Of a stretch of DNA of 64,000 bases, positions 1 to 8,847 are shown in pieces. The notes under the pieces are model-generated. The model was given only the letters and a program-made list of their open reading frames with translations. It was not told where the DNA came from and searched no databases. Both the position numbers and the translations under genes were made by a program. Within the stretch, counting starts at the first letter, position 1. The number at the start of each line of letters is the position of its first letter. This stretch comes from Streptomyces sp. HPF1205 (GTDB lineage: Bacteria; Actinomycetota; Actinomycetes; Streptomycetales; Streptomycetaceae). The stretch lies in contig NZ_JAINVH010000037.1 in assembly GCF_020400825.1 (NCBI RefSeq), forward strand, positions 19,653-83,652, given 5' to 3'.

Positions 1-1614
1 GATGGCCACCGCCCCCGCGTTGAACGGCATACGGGCGCCGGGCTCGGCGTCGCGGGCCGGGGCGGCCGGCTCGGCGGCCCGCTCGTCCTCCGCCTCCACC
101 ACGACCCGGACGGCCGCGGGCTCCCCGCCGCCGAGGAGGTGTCCCTCGGCCTCCACCGTGCCGTCGTCGCCGGCGGAGACGAACACCACGGGCAGGGCCG
201 TGAGGTCGCCCAGCCGGGCGTCGTCGGGGGCCGGGCGGCGGCCGGGCCGGGCCGCGTAGAAGGCCACCGGCTCCTGGCCACGCCCGGACAGCTCCTCGCG
301 CAGCGCGGACCACAGCGGCGCGTCGACCGCGGCCGGGCCCGTCCCGCCGGCGCGGTCGCGCAGCACCCACAGGCGGTCGGCCACCCGGGCGCCCGGCGTG
401 CGCAGCAGCACCCCGAAGGCCGTGCCGGGCGCGGCCTCCGCCTCCGCGGCCAGCGCCGACGCCGCGGCGGGGGCGAGCCGCACCCGCGGGCGCCGGCCGG
501 CCCGGGCGAGCACTTCCCGCTGCCCGTTCAGCGTGTCGTACTCCGGCGTCCCCGGGCCGTCGCCGCGCAGCTCCATGCAGTCCAGCACCCGCCGGAAGGC
601 CTCGGCCGCCTCGCCCGGGTCGTCGGCGGCGACCGTCGCCTGCGCCCGCGCGACCCAGGCGTTCAGTGCCTGGGAGCTGGCCATGCCGTAAAGGTGCTCG
701 GACCTCTCCGCGATCCGCCCGTGCATCCGGGCCGCCCGCCGCATGTCCCCCACGCGTTCGACCTCCTGGGCCGCGGCCCGCAGGTCCTGCAGGCTGTCGT
801 GGCCGCGGTCGTGGCCGAAGGGCAGGTCGCCGGCGAGCACGGCGTACCGCTGGCGCGCGATGGCCGCGCACTGGTGGGCGGGGCCCAGCTCCCGCTCGGC
901 CGTGTCCAGCATCGCGGTGAAGGTGCGCAGCGCCGACGCCGTGTCACCGCCCTCCTGTTGCCAGTGACCCACGTTGCACAGCAGGTCCAGGGCGGTCTCC
1001 GTGCGCCCCGCCCGCTCGGCCGCCGCGTGCATCTCCTGGTAGCGGCGGACCGCCTCCGCGGTGTTCCCGGCCCGGCCGTGCCAGTGGGCGAGCTGATGGC
1101 GGGCCAGTTCGGTGTCCGCGTGCCGCGGGCCCTGGTGCTCCTCCCGGTCGGCCAGGAGCGCGGCGAACATCTCCACCGCCGCCCGCGGCTCCCCGCTCTC
1201 CCCCGTCCAGTGCGCGAGTTGGTGACGCAGCGCCAGGACGGTCGGATCCCCCGGCGGCAGCACGGCGCCGGCCTCGTCGATCAGCGTCCGGTAGCAGTCC
1301 GCCGCCCGGTCCGGGTGCCCGGCGCGGCCCAGCTGCTCGGCCATCGTCCCGGCCGCCGCCAGCCGCCACGGCAGGTCCTCCGCCCCGCCGGCGTCCGGCC
1401 ACGGCTCGGCTTCCGTTTCCCTGCCGCGTCGCCGACCGCGAGGCCGCTCCCGGTCCCGTCCCGCTCCCGGCTCGCGCCCGGGCTCCCCGTCGGGTCCGGC
1501 CCCCGCCCTCCGCCACTTGCCGCCCCACCGCACCAGCGCCACCCCCAGCCCGTGGGCCCGGCCGGCGCCCCCTGACGCCCGCCGGACCCGCCGTACGTAC
1601 TCGCCTTCCTCCAC
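1..1614 (-). CDS. Tetratricopeptide-repeat protein, 3' end cut by window edge
   Basis: The minus-strand frame stays open from about 1614 to the left edge, so the C-terminus is missing. It contains TPR-like helical pairs such as LALRHQLAHWTGESG, ELARHQLAHWHGRAG and LLCNVGHWQQEGG, each with the Leu/Ala/Trp spacing of TPR helices. A later part beginning near VRLAPAAASALAAEAEAA looks alpha/beta. There is no signal peptide or transmembrane segment, so a cytoplasmic protein-protein interaction role is likely. GTG at 1614 is my choice of start, but the frame is open further upstream and the ribosome binding site is weak. The plus-strand reading of the same DNA is an Arg/Gly/Pro-rich shadow. The specific function is unknown. 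Confidence 0.8.
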   Translation of the reverse strand, partial: MEEGEYVRRVRRASGGAGRAHGLGVALVRWGGKWRRAGAGPDGEPGREPGAGRDRERPRGRRRGRETEAEPWPDAGGAEDLPWRLAAAGTMAEQLGRAGHPDRAADCYRTLIDEAGAVLPPGDPTVLALRHQLAHWTGESGEPRAAVEMFAALLADREEHQGPRHADTELARHQLAHWHGRAGNTAEAVRRYQEMHAAAERAGRTETALDLLCNVGHWQQEGGDTASALRTFTAMLDTAERELGPAHQCAAIARQRYAVLAGDLPFGHDRGHDSLQDLRAAAQEVERVGDMRRAARMHGRIAERSEHLYGMASSQALNAWVARAQATVAADDPGEAAEAFRRVLDCMELRGDGPGTPEYDTLNGQREVLARAGRRPRVRLAPAAASALAAEAEAAPGTAFGVLLRTPGARVADRLWVLRDRAGGTGPAAVDAPLWSALREELSGRGQEPVAFYAARPGRRPAPDDARLGDLTALPVVFVSAGDDGTVEAEGHLLGGGEPAAVRVVVEAEDERAAEPAAPARDAEPGARMPFNAGAVAI

Positions 1615-1864
1615 GTTCCTACACGCGCGCCGCGCCCGCTCCGGTTGCCGCTCCGGTTGCCGCGCGGTCGGCCGGGACGGACGGGACGGACGGGCGGGCG
1701 GGCGAGTGGCGACGGATGCGGGGCGGGACGGGCGGGGGGACGTACCCAACGATGTACCTAACGATGACCGATTCGGGCGGCGAGGCGGCTGCGTAGCTTC
1801 TTGACCTGCAGGAAGACGGCGCCACAAGGGGCGCCGGAGCTGAGGAGCCCAAGGAGAGGCCGCC
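1615..1864. promoter_or_regulatory. Intergenic control region between divergent genes
   Basis: This 250-bp stretch separates the leftward TPR gene from the rightward NTF2-like gene. It has a near-repeat, AACGATGTACC then AACGATGACC, at about 1748-1769. A small inverted repeat (GGCGCC, six-base spacer, GGCGCC, 1818-1835) lies in the probable leader of the rightward gene, just before its AAGGAGAGG ribosome binding site. I cannot identify a convincing -10/-35 pair and see no gene here. Confidence 0.35.
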
Positions 1865-2230
1865 ATGAGCGACATGCAGCACCTCGTCGAGAAGTACATC
1901 GCGGTGTGGAACGAGACCGACCCGGCCGCCCGCCGCGCCCTGATCGGCGAGGTCTTCGCCGGCGACGCCCGCTACACCGACCCGCTGGCCGACGTCACCG
2001 GTCCCGACGCCCTGGACGCGGTCGTCGCCGCGGTGCGGGCGCAGTTCCCCGGGCTCGTCTTCACCCTCGGCCCGGTCGACACCCACCACCATCTGGCCCG
2101 CTTCACCTGGGAGCTGGGCCCGGACGGCGGCGAGGCCCTGGTGGTCGGTTTCGACGTCGCCGTCGCCGGCGAGGACGGGCTGATCCACGGCGTCCACGGC
2201 TTCCTGGACAAGGTCCCGGCCACCGCCTGA
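1865..2230 (+). CDS. NTF2/SnoaL-like small protein
   Basis: This 121-residue protein has the pattern of the NTF2-like (SnoaL) cone fold. It starts with a helical segment (HLVEKYIAVWNETD), continues with the RYTDPLADVTG turn typical of the pocket rim, and ends with strands rich in His and Phe (THHHLARFTWEL and GFDVAVAGEDGLI). The family includes small isomerases, cyclases and non-catalytic ligand binders, and the substrate cannot be assigned. A strong AAGGAGAGG ribosome binding site precedes the ATG. It lies about 200 bp upstream of a drug-exporter-type MFS gene in the same direction, so co-transcription is plausible. Confidence 0.85.
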   Translation: MSDMQHLVEKYIAVWNETDPAARRALIGEVFAGDARYTDPLADVTGPDALDAVVAAVRAQFPGLVFTLGPVDTHHHLARFTWELGPDGGEALVVGFDVAVAGEDGLIHGVHGFLDKVPATA

Positions 2231-2433
2231 CGGGCCCCGCCCGGCCGGCCCCGCTCGGCCGGTCCCGTTCGGCCGGTCTTTCGGACCGCCCCGCCGAGAC
2301 CGTCCGAGCCGTCCGACCCACCCGGCCGAGAGGGGGCGACCCAGGGCCCGCCCCCTCGTGGCCGGCCCCGCCGCCCCGGCCGCCCCTGCATCCGCCCCGC
2401 CCCCGTACCCGGTTCACCGTGAGGAGCACCGTC

Positions 2434-3903
2434 ATGGCCTCGGCCACCACCAGCGTTTCCACCTCAGCGGCCCGCACCGCCGCCGCCGGCGCGGCGGCCC
2501 GGCGGCCGGGACTCGGCCTGCTGGTCCTGCTGACCGCCACCTTCATGGCCGCCCTCGACATCTTCATCGTCAACGTCGCCATCCCCGCCGTACAGGGCGG
2601 CCTGCACGCCGGCACCGCGCAGATCCAGTGGGTCGTCGCCGGCTTCGGGCTGGCGGTGGCCACCGGGCTGATCACCGCGGGCCGGCTGGGGGACATTCAC
2701 GGGCGGCGGCGCATGTTCGCCTGGGGGCTCGGGCTGTTCACCGCGACCTCCGCGGCCTGCGGCGTCGCCCCCACCGCGGGGACGCTGGTGGCGGCACGGG
2801 TCCTGCAGGGCCTGGCCACCGCGCTGATGAGCCCGCAGGTGCTGTCGATCCTGCAGACCGCGTGGACGGGCCGGGCGCAGGCCCGCGCGTTCAGCATGTA
2901 CGGGCTGGTCATGGGCCTGGGCGCCGTCTTCGGACAGCTCATCGGCGGCCTGCTGATCAGGGCCGACCTGTTCGGTCTCGGCTGGCGTGCCTGCTTCCTC
3001 ATCAACGTGCCCGTCGGCCTGACCGCCCTCGCGCTCGTGCCCCGCGCCCTGGGCGAGTCCAGGGCGCCGCGGCGGCCGGCGCTGGACAACACCGGTGCCG
3101 CCCTGTCCTCGGCCGCCACCGTCGCCCTGGTCCTGCCGCTGATCCAGGGCCGCGACCTGGGCTGGCCCGCCTGGACCTGGGCCTGCCTGGCCGGCTCCGC
3201 CGTCCTGTTCGCCGCCTTCGTGCTCCACCAGCGCCGCCGCGCGGCGGCGGGCGGCGACCCCGTCCTCAACCTGGACCTGTTCCGGCAGCGCGGATTCGGG
3301 CTCGACGCCGTGGCACAGGTGGTGTTCTGGACCGGTCAGGGCTCCTTCTTCCTCGTCCTCGCCCTGTACCTGCAGGCCGGCCGCGGCCTCGACGCGCTCG
3401 CCTCCGGCACCGTCTTCCTGTCCATCGGGACCGGCTACCTGATCACCTCGACCACCGCCCACCGCATCGCCGCCCGGCTCGGTGCCCGTACCGTGCCCGC
3501 CGGAGCCCTCCTGATGGCCGCCGGGCTGGCCCTGCTGTGGGAGGCGGTCCACGCCTCGGGCACCACCGGCACCCTGTGGGAGCTCGTGCCCGGCCTCTTC
3601 GTCGACGGCCTCGGCATGGGCATGGTCATCGCGCCGCTGACACAGTCCGCCCTGGCCACCGTGCCGGGCCACCTCGTCGGCGCCGCCTCCGGCGTCGTCA
3701 CCACCATCCAGCAGATATGCGGCGCTCTGGGCATCGCCCTGATCGGCATCCTCTTCTACGGGGCCCTCGGCGACGGCGCGCCCGCCCGCTACCCCCACGC
3801 TCTCGGCCGGGGCCTGGCGTTCCTCATCGTCCTCGAAACCGCCCTCGCGGCGCTGACGGGGGTGCGGGCAGCAAGCGGACCCAAGCCCCCGCAGGCGAAC
3901 TGA
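2434..3903 (+). CDS. MFS transporter, DHA2 (EmrB/QacA-like) family
   Basis: The 489-residue protein has about 14 hydrophobic segments, typical of DHA2 drug:proton antiporters. The first helix carries FMAALDIFIVNVAIPA, matching the family motif D1. The loop between helices 2 and 3 has GRLGDIHGRRRMF (motif A), and an antiporter-type glycine-rich segment follows (GLVMGLGAVFGQLIGG). ATG at 2434 is preferred because GAGGAG sits about eight bases upstream; an in-frame GTG at 2419 would add five residues. The gene ends just before a strong hairpin. The substrate is unknown and no dedicated regulator is adjacent. Confidence 0.93.
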   Translation: MASATTSVSTSAARTAAAGAAARRPGLGLLVLLTATFMAALDIFIVNVAIPAVQGGLHAGTAQIQWVVAGFGLAVATGLITAGRLGDIHGRRRMFAWGLGLFTATSAACGVAPTAGTLVAARVLQGLATALMSPQVLSILQTAWTGRAQARAFSMYGLVMGLGAVFGQLIGGLLIRADLFGLGWRACFLINVPVGLTALALVPRALGESRAPRRPALDNTGAALSSAATVALVLPLIQGRDLGWPAWTWACLAGSAVLFAAFVLHQRRRAAAGGDPVLNLDLFRQRGFGLDAVAQVVFWTGQGSFFLVLALYLQAGRGLDALASGTVFLSIGTGYLITSTTAHRIAARLGARTVPAGALLMAAGLALLWEAVHASGTTGTLWELVPGLFVDGLGMGMVIAPLTQSALATVPGHLVGAASGVVTTIQQICGALGIALIGILFYGALGDGAPARYPHALGRGLAFLIVLETALAALTGVRAASGPKPPQAN

Positions 3904-3986
3904 GCTTTAAAGGAGATCGCGTACCGCGCCCGCCGGGCGACCACCGTCGGCTGACCCCGGTCACCGACCGGCCCGGACCCCGATAC

Positions 3987-4020
3987 GTAAGGGGCGCCCG
4001 CTCTGGCGGGCGCCCCTTAC
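3987..4020. terminator. Bidirectional intrinsic terminator
   Basis: A perfect 14-bp stem (GTAAGGGGCGCCCG and its complement) encloses a six-base loop. It lies between the convergent MFS and photolyase genes. There is no U-tract in either direction, as is common for actinomycete terminators, but the AC/GT ends and symmetry fit a shared terminator. Confidence 0.85.
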
Positions 4021-4056
4021 AGGCGCGCCATGGCGGCGGGCGGCGCCGGCCGGTCC

Positions 4057-5442
4057 TCACCGTTCGCCGCCGCGGGCGCGTTTGAAGCGGGCCAGGCCCT
4101 GGGCGAGGTCGGCGATCGGTTCCGGGTAGTCCAGGCGGGCGCGGTCGGCGGCCGGGAGCCGCCACGGTTCGTGCGCGGCGCGGCCCCGCACGTCGCGCAG
4201 CTCGGGGATCCAGCGGCGGACGTAGGCGCCGTCGGGATCGAATCGGCGGGCCTGCACGAGGGGGTTGAGGACGCGGTTGGGGCGGGTGTCCGTACCGGTC
4301 CCGGCGACCCACTGCCAGTTGAGCTGGTTGTTCGCCACGTCCCCGTCGACCAGCAGGTCCAGGAAGTGCCGGGCGCCGACGCGCCAGTCCACGTACAGCG
4401 TCTTGGCCAGGAAGCTCGCCGTGAGCAGGCGGCCGCGGTTGTGCATCCAGCCCTCGTGGGCCAGTTGCCGCATGGCCGCGTCCACGATCGGGTAGCCGGT
4501 GCGGCCCCGCTTCCACGCGGCGACCTCGTCCGCTGCGCCGCCGGGGCCGTCGGCGCCGCGCCAGGCGTCGTGCCGCGTGCGGTAGTCCTCGGCGGCCGAC
4601 CGCGGCCGGGCGGCCAGCACCTGGTGGTGGAAGTCGCGCCAGGCCAGTTGCCGTACGAACGCCTCGGCTCCGGGGCCGCCGCGCTCCTGGGCGCGCCGCG
4701 CGCACTCCACCGGCGACACGGTGCCGAAGTGCAGGTGCGGCGAGAGGCGGGAGGTGGCGTCGCCGGCCAAGTCGTCGTGCCGCTCCTCGTACGCGTCCAG
4801 GCCGCCGCGCAGCCATGCCGCGAGCCGGGCCCTGCCCTCCTTCTCCCCGCCGCGAGCGAGTCCCGGGGAGGTGCCCGCCACCCGGGCGCGCTCGGGCGGC
4901 GCCTCACCGCGCACGCCGTCGGGTACGCGCACCGAGCGCGGCGCGGACCCGACCGGCCGCGGGGGCCGGCGCAGCCACTGCCGCAGGTAGGGGGTGAACA
5001 CCGCGAAGTGGTCGGAGGAGGCGGGGGTGACGTCCCCTGGGGCGACGACGTGCGCCACCGCGTCGTGCACGACCACCCGGACGCCTTGCGTTTCGAGCGC
5101 GCGCCGCAGCCGGTCCTCGCGGGCGCGCGCGTACCGGCTCGGCGAGGCCGCCAGGTGCACCTGGTCCGCGCCCGCCTCGGCGGCCGTACGGCCCACCTCC
5201 TCGACCACGTCGCCGCCGCGCACCACGAGCCGCCCGCCGCGCCGCCGCAAGGAGGAGTCGAGGTCGGCCAGGCAGTCGGCGAGGAAGGCCGCCCGGTTGG
5301 GAACGGCGAACCCGGCGCTCTCGATCGCGCGGTCGCGGACGAACAGCGGGACGACCTCGTCGGCGGCCCGCAGCGCCGCCTTCAGCGGCGGATGGTCGTG
5401 CAGGCGCAGGTCGCAGGTGAACAGGACGATGGCGCGGCTCAT
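4057..5442 (-). CDS. phr: Deoxyribodipyrimidine photolyase / cryptochrome family
   Basis: This 461-residue protein would repair UV-induced cyclobutane pyrimidine dimers using light and FAD. The N-terminal alpha/beta antenna domain starts IVLFTCDLRLHDHPPL. The C-terminal FAD-binding helical domain includes SRLSPHLHFGTVSP, AFVRQLAWRDFHHQ, GRTGYPIVDAAMRQL, GWMHNRGRLLTASFLAKTL and NNQLNWQWVAGTGTD, all signature segments of class I photolyases. Length and motif order are normal. Its ATG overlaps the stop of the upstream NAD(P)-binding gene (ATGA), indicating coupled translation. Pairing with a DUF2867 oxidoreductase fits light-stress gene clusters seen in streptomycetes, but no LitR-type regulator is visible here. 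Confidence 0.95.
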   Translation of the reverse strand: MSRAIVLFTCDLRLHDHPPLKAALRAADEVVPLFVRDRAIESAGFAVPNRAAFLADCLADLDSSLRRRGGRLVVRGGDVVEEVGRTAAEAGADQVHLAASPSRYARAREDRLRRALETQGVRVVVHDAVAHVVAPGDVTPASSDHFAVFTPYLRQWLRRPPRPVGSAPRSVRVPDGVRGEAPPERARVAGTSPGLARGGEKEGRARLAAWLRGGLDAYEERHDDLAGDATSRLSPHLHFGTVSPVECARRAQERGGPGAEAFVRQLAWRDFHHQVLAARPRSAAEDYRTRHDAWRGADGPGGAADEVAAWKRGRTGYPIVDAAMRQLAHEGWMHNRGRLLTASFLAKTLYVDWRVGARHFLDLLVDGDVANNQLNWQWVAGTGTDTRPNRVLNPLVQARRFDPDGAYVRRWIPELRDVRGRAAHEPWRLPAADRARLDYPEPIADLAQGLARFKRARGGER

Positions 5443-7061
5443 GAGGGGCGGCTTCCTTCCGTTCGCGTCCCGGCGTCCGTTCGCGGCCCGGCGTCTCCTC
5501 GCTCTCCGTGGTCCCCCCGCCCTCCGGCGCCCGCCCGCTTTCCCCCGGCCGGCGGCCCTCCGGCGGCCGCCGCGCGGGCGATGTTGCGGGCCATGCCGCC
5601 GAAGACCGCGGCGTGGAAGGGCGAGACGCTCCACCAGTACGCGTGGCCGAGCAGTCCGCGGGGATGGAAGAGGGCGCGCTGCCGGTACCGGGTGCGGCCC
5701 CGGTCGTCGGTGCCGGCGCGCATCTCCAGCCAGGCGAGGCCGGGCAGCCGCATCTCGGCCCGCAGCCGCAGCAGCCTCCCGGGTTCGATCTCCTCCACCC
5801 GCCAGAAGTCCAGGGAGTCCCCCACCCGCAGCCGGGCGGCGTCGCGCCGGCCGCGGCGCAGGCCGACGCCGCCGGCGAGCCGGTCGAGCCAGCCGCGGAC
5901 CGCCCAGGCCAGGGGGAAGGAGTACCAGCCGTTCTCGCCGCCGATGCCCTCGATCACCCGCCACAGCGCCTCGGGCGAGGCGTCGACGGTCTCCTCGCGC
6001 CGGTCGGTGTAGAGGCTGCCGCCGGCCCAGTCGGGGTCGGTGGGCAGCGGGTCGCTGGGCGCGCCCGGCACCGACGCCGAGGACCAGCGGGTGGCGACCT
6101 GGGCGTCGCGTACCCGGCGCAGCGCGAGTTCCACGGCCGCGTCGAACCCCAGGGGATGGCCGGGCGGCTCCGCTACGTACGCGGTGATGTCGTTCTCGCG
6201 GCAGACGACCTCGTGCCGCAGCGACTCGGTCAGCGGGCGGGCGATGCCGCTGGGCACCGGGGTGACCAGGCCGATCCACAGGCCGGACAGGCGCGGGGTG
6301 AGCACCGGTACGGGCAGGATCAGCCGCCGCGGCAGCCCGGCGACGGCCGCGTACCGGCGCATCATGTCGGCATAGGTGAGCACGTCGGGGCCGCCGATGT
6401 CGAAGGCGCGGTTGACGTCCGCGGGCAGCCGCGCGGCGCCGGCGAGCAGGCGCAGCACGTCGCGGACCGCGATGGGCTGGATCCGGGTGCGCACCCAGCT
6501 CGGGGTGACCATCACCGGCAGCCGCTCGGTGAGGTAGCGCAGCATCTCGAACGAGGCGCTGCCCGAACCGATGATGACCGCGGCCCGCAGCACCGCGGTG
6601 GGCACGCCGCTGTCCAGCAGGATGCGGCCGACCTCCGCGCGGGAGCGCAGGTGCGGCGACAGGGCGTGCTCGGGCACCCCGGCCGGGGTGAGCCCGCCCA
6701 GGTAGACGATCCGGCGCACCCCGCCGGCGCGCGCCGCCGCGCCGAAGACGCGGGCGGCCGTGCGGTCGGTCTCCTCGAAGGACCGGCCGGAGCCGAGGGC
6801 GTGCACCAGGTAGTACGCGACGGCGACACCGTCCATCGCCTCGCCGACCCGCGCGGCGTCGGTGACGTCGCCGCGCACCACCTCGACCTCGCCCGCCCAC
6901 GGCTGGTCCCGCAGCTTGTCCGGCGAGCGCACCAGGCACCGCACGCGGTACCCCTGGTCGAGCAGCACCGGCACCAGGCGGCCGCCGATGTACCCGGTGG
7001 CGCCCGTGACCAGGCACAGCTCGCGGCCGTCCGGGGCCTGCCCGCCGTCGCCGCCGCTCAC
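5439..7061 (-). CDS. NAD(P)-binding epimerase-like protein with C-terminal DUF2867 domain
   Basis: The protein is 540 residues. Residues about 14-250 form an atypical SDR/NmrA Rossmann domain: LVTGATGYIGGRLVPVLL is the nucleotide-binding glycine motif, with VEVVRGDVTD and a YLVHALGSG region after it. From about residue 350 the DUF2867 domain begins, with DWAGGSLYTDRRE and the conserved YWWSVSPFHAAVFGGMARNI near the end. This fusion is common in actinobacteria next to photolyase and carotenoid genes; the substrate is not known. GTG at 7061 begins the frame and it overlaps the photolyase start by four bases, so the two form an operon. The last 50 residues are low-complexity Gly/Arg. Confidence 0.9.
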   Translation of the reverse strand: MSGGDGGQAPDGRELCLVTGATGYIGGRLVPVLLDQGYRVRCLVRSPDKLRDQPWAGEVEVVRGDVTDAARVGEAMDGVAVAYYLVHALGSGRSFEETDRTAARVFGAAARAGGVRRIVYLGGLTPAGVPEHALSPHLRSRAEVGRILLDSGVPTAVLRAAVIIGSGSASFEMLRYLTERLPVMVTPSWVRTRIQPIAVRDVLRLLAGAARLPADVNRAFDIGGPDVLTYADMMRRYAAVAGLPRRLILPVPVLTPRLSGLWIGLVTPVPSGIARPLTESLRHEVVCRENDITAYVAEPPGHPLGFDAAVELALRRVRDAQVATRWSSASVPGAPSDPLPTDPDWAGGSLYTDRREETVDASPEALWRVIEGIGGENGWYSFPLAWAVRGWLDRLAGGVGLRRGRRDAARLRVGDSLDFWRVEEIEPGRLLRLRAEMRLPGLAWLEMRAGTDDRGRTRYRQRALFHPRGLLGHAYWWSVSPFHAAVFGGMARNIARAAAAGGPPAGGKRAGAGGRGDHGERGDAGPRTDAGTRTEGSRPS

Positions 7062-7163
7062 CGCGGTCCACCGCTCATCGGCACCTCACCGACACCCGCA
7101 ACCGACACCCGCAACCGGCACCTCACCGACACCTCGCGCCGCCTCGTCGTCTCGTCGCCGCCC

Positions 7164-7207
7164 GGTCGCGGCCTGGTCGCGGCCCGGTCGCGGCCTGGTC
7201 GCGGCCT
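7164..7207. repeat. Four tandem copies of an 11-bp repeat
   Basis: The unit GGTCGCGGCCT (one copy ends CCC) occurs four times head to tail within the roughly 320-bp gene-free stretch 7062-7385, between the SRPBCC gene and the start of the SDR gene. The neighbouring segment 7080-7130 has irregular ACCGACACCCGCA repeats. It has no coding potential I would support and probably arose by replication slippage. Confidence 0.8.
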
Positions 7208-7385
7208 GGTGGCCGCTTCATGACGCCGCCGCCCGGGCCTCCCCGCGGCGTGGCGCCCGTCCGCCGGGCGCCTGTACCCCGAGCCTGCCCCACCCGGCCC
7301 GGCGCAGACCGCGGCTGCGCCGACCGGCCGGGGCGGCTCCGCCCGATCGGGTGAGGGGGCGCGGCGGCCCCGGGTCCCGATCCTG

Positions 7386-7898
7386 TCAGCGCAGCGAGAG
7401 CGCGGTGCGCTCCAGGAGCGGCGCCTTGTTCCGCAGGCTGACCGGCAGACCGGCGTCCACGATGGCATCGCGGTCCGCCTGGGTCTTGAAGTCGAGCTGC
7501 ACCTTCACGGTGGTCTGCCCGTCGGACTCGCTGAACGTGATGGTGTCCAGCACCTCGTGCGCTTCGGCGGGGGCACCGTCCGGGACCGGGGGCAGGCCCT
7601 CGAAGAACTCGCTCGAAATGATCTTCTCGTCCGGGACGACCTCGCGGTACGTGCCGTGCAGGCCGCTGCCGATGGTCCCGGGCTTCACCCCGGAAAAGGC
7701 GTAGCTCCACTGTCCGCCGGGCCGCAGGTCGATCTCGGCGTCCTGCAGCTCATGGCCGGGCGCGGGGTACCAGCGGCCGACCAGGTCGGGCGTGGTCCAG
7801 CTCTTGAAGACCAGGTCCTTCGGGGCGTTGACCAGCATGGTCACCAGAAGCCGCGTGTCGGTCGGAAGTGCCACGGTCCCCGTCGTGTCGGCTGTCAT
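7386..7898 (-). CDS. SRPBCC (AHSA1/CalC-like) family protein
   Basis: This 170-residue protein matches the START-like AHSA1 fold. It has an N-terminal strand then APKDLVFKSWTTPDLVGRWYPAPG, the hallmark helix and Trp-containing loop, followed by IDLRPGGQWSYAF, a central VVPDEKIISSEFFEG strand, and a C-terminal helix with TQADRDAIVDAG. Family members bind hydrophobic ligands or modify stress responses; no specific role can be assigned. A GGAG-type ribosome binding site lies seven bases before the ATG. It follows the CMD-like gene by 96 bp in the same direction, so it may be the last gene of the EEP/PLD operon, although a repeat tract separates them. Confidence 0.88.
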   Translation of the reverse strand: MTADTTGTVALPTDTRLLVTMLVNAPKDLVFKSWTTPDLVGRWYPAPGHELQDAEIDLRPGGQWSYAFSGVKPGTIGSGLHGTYREVVPDEKIISSEFFEGLPPVPDGAPAEAHEVLDTITFSESDGQTTVKVQLDFKTQADRDAIVDAGLPVSLRNKAPLLERTALSLR

Positions 7899-7936
7899 GG
7901 GCGTTCTCCTTTCGAGTCTCTCTGCTTGCGTGCCGG

Positions 7937-7980
7937 CCGTGCCGGCTCCGTGCCGGCTCCGTGCCGGCTCCGTGCCGCGT
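7937..7980. repeat. 11-bp tandem repeat between two minus-strand genes
   Basis: CCGTGCCGGCT is present three times in a row with a fourth diverged copy (CCGTGCCGCGT). It fills most of the 96-bp gap between the CMD-like and SRPBCC genes. The GC-rich repeats could form weak secondary structure, but no clear terminator stem is present. Confidence 0.75.
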
Positions 7981-7994
7981 GCCGGCCCGAAGGG

Positions 7995-8807
7995 TCAGAA
8001 CCCTCCGCCGAGCACGGAGTCGTTCCGCTCCCTGATGTCCTGCGGCACGGTCGCCTGGTACGCGGCCGAGAAGTCGGTCTCGTCCGCGGCGGTCTCGTCG
8101 GGTACCTGCAGGACGGTGAACCACCGGTTCAGGAGGCAGAAGTGCCCGATCAGCCAGGTCAGTTCGACGATCTGGCTGTCGACGAGACGCTGGTACTGCG
8201 CGGGCGAGTACTCCCGCCACTTCTCGACGAACCCCAGGTCGAACCCGGTCATCTCCCCGCCGTCGGCCTTGCCGCGGTTGTAGAGGTCGAGTTCGTGCCT
8301 GAGCTGCTCGAACCGCGAGTCCTCCACCTCGTGGGCGTCCCGGGCCACCATGACGCAGTAGTCCAGGCAGGCGTTCTCCCGGGCCGTGTAGACGTCGCGG
8401 TGCCGATCGTGCTCGTGCAGGTGGAGCAGCTTCCGGTGGCCCTCCGCCTCCCGTCCCAGCTTGGCGAAGAGGCTGTAGCCGATGAACGAATGGTGGGTGA
8501 CCGAGTAGCGGCTGCGGTTGAACAGCGAGGTCCGGGAGATGCACAGTTCCTTCAGCGGCCGGTCGAGGAAACCCGCCCACTGGTGGCCGGCGTTGAAGGT
8601 GTCGATGTCGAAGATGACGGAATTGGCGTAGGGGACTTCCGTCATGGTCAGCGACGGACAGTGCCCCATGACCTTGATGAGGTTGTTGGGGAAGTGCCCC
8701 CAGGTCAGCTCGGCCTGGCTGTAGGCCGCCGCGGTGTAGTCGTCGACTTCGTCCCTCTGCAGAGGCCGGATGCGGGTCCAGGGTCCCTGGCGGATCTCGG
8801 TCGTCAT
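7995..8807 (-). CDS. CMD/AhpD-like protein with CxxC replaced by SxxS
   Basis: This 270-residue helical protein resembles carboxymuconolactone decarboxylase/AhpD-like proteins. It has a WGHFPNNLIKVMGHCPSL segment near the N-terminus, an RSRYSVTHHSFIGYSLF segment where the family normally has CxYCxxHH, and a closing helix VELTWLIGHFCLLNRWFTVLQV. The two redox cysteines of AhpD-type peroxidases appear to be serines, while both histidines remain, so thiol peroxidase activity is unlikely and a pocket-based or regulatory role is more plausible. The AAGGAAGG ribosome binding site is good. It lies 40 bp behind the PLD-like gene and is probably co-transcribed. Family assignment is by motif only. Confidence 0.7.
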   Translation of the reverse strand: MTTEIRQGPWTRIRPLQRDEVDDYTAAAYSQAELTWGHFPNNLIKVMGHCPSLTMTEVPYANSVIFDIDTFNAGHQWAGFLDRPLKELCISRTSLFNRSRYSVTHHSFIGYSLFAKLGREAEGHRKLLHLHEHDRHRDVYTARENACLDYCVMVARDAHEVEDSRFEQLRHELDLYNRGKADGGEMTGFDLGFVEKWREYSPAQYQRLVDSQIVELTWLIGHFCLLNRWFTVLQVPDETAADETDFSAAYQATVPQDIRERNDSVLGGGF

Positions 8808-8847
8808 GGCTGCCTTCCTTGTCCTTCCTTGTCCTCGGGTGAAACGC

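Noticed and set aside
139..1575. Long plus-strand open frame of 478 codons
   Set aside because: It is Arg/Gly/Pro/His-rich shadow coding opposite the TPR gene, whose frame has TPR patterns and normal composition.
4030..7223. Long plus-strand frames opposite the photolyase and SDR genes
   Set aside because: They mirror recognised genes and lack any domain, with compositions typical of antisense high-GC frames.
7937..7980. CRISPR-like array
   Set aside because: Units are 11 bp head to tail with no spacers; a simple tandem repeat.
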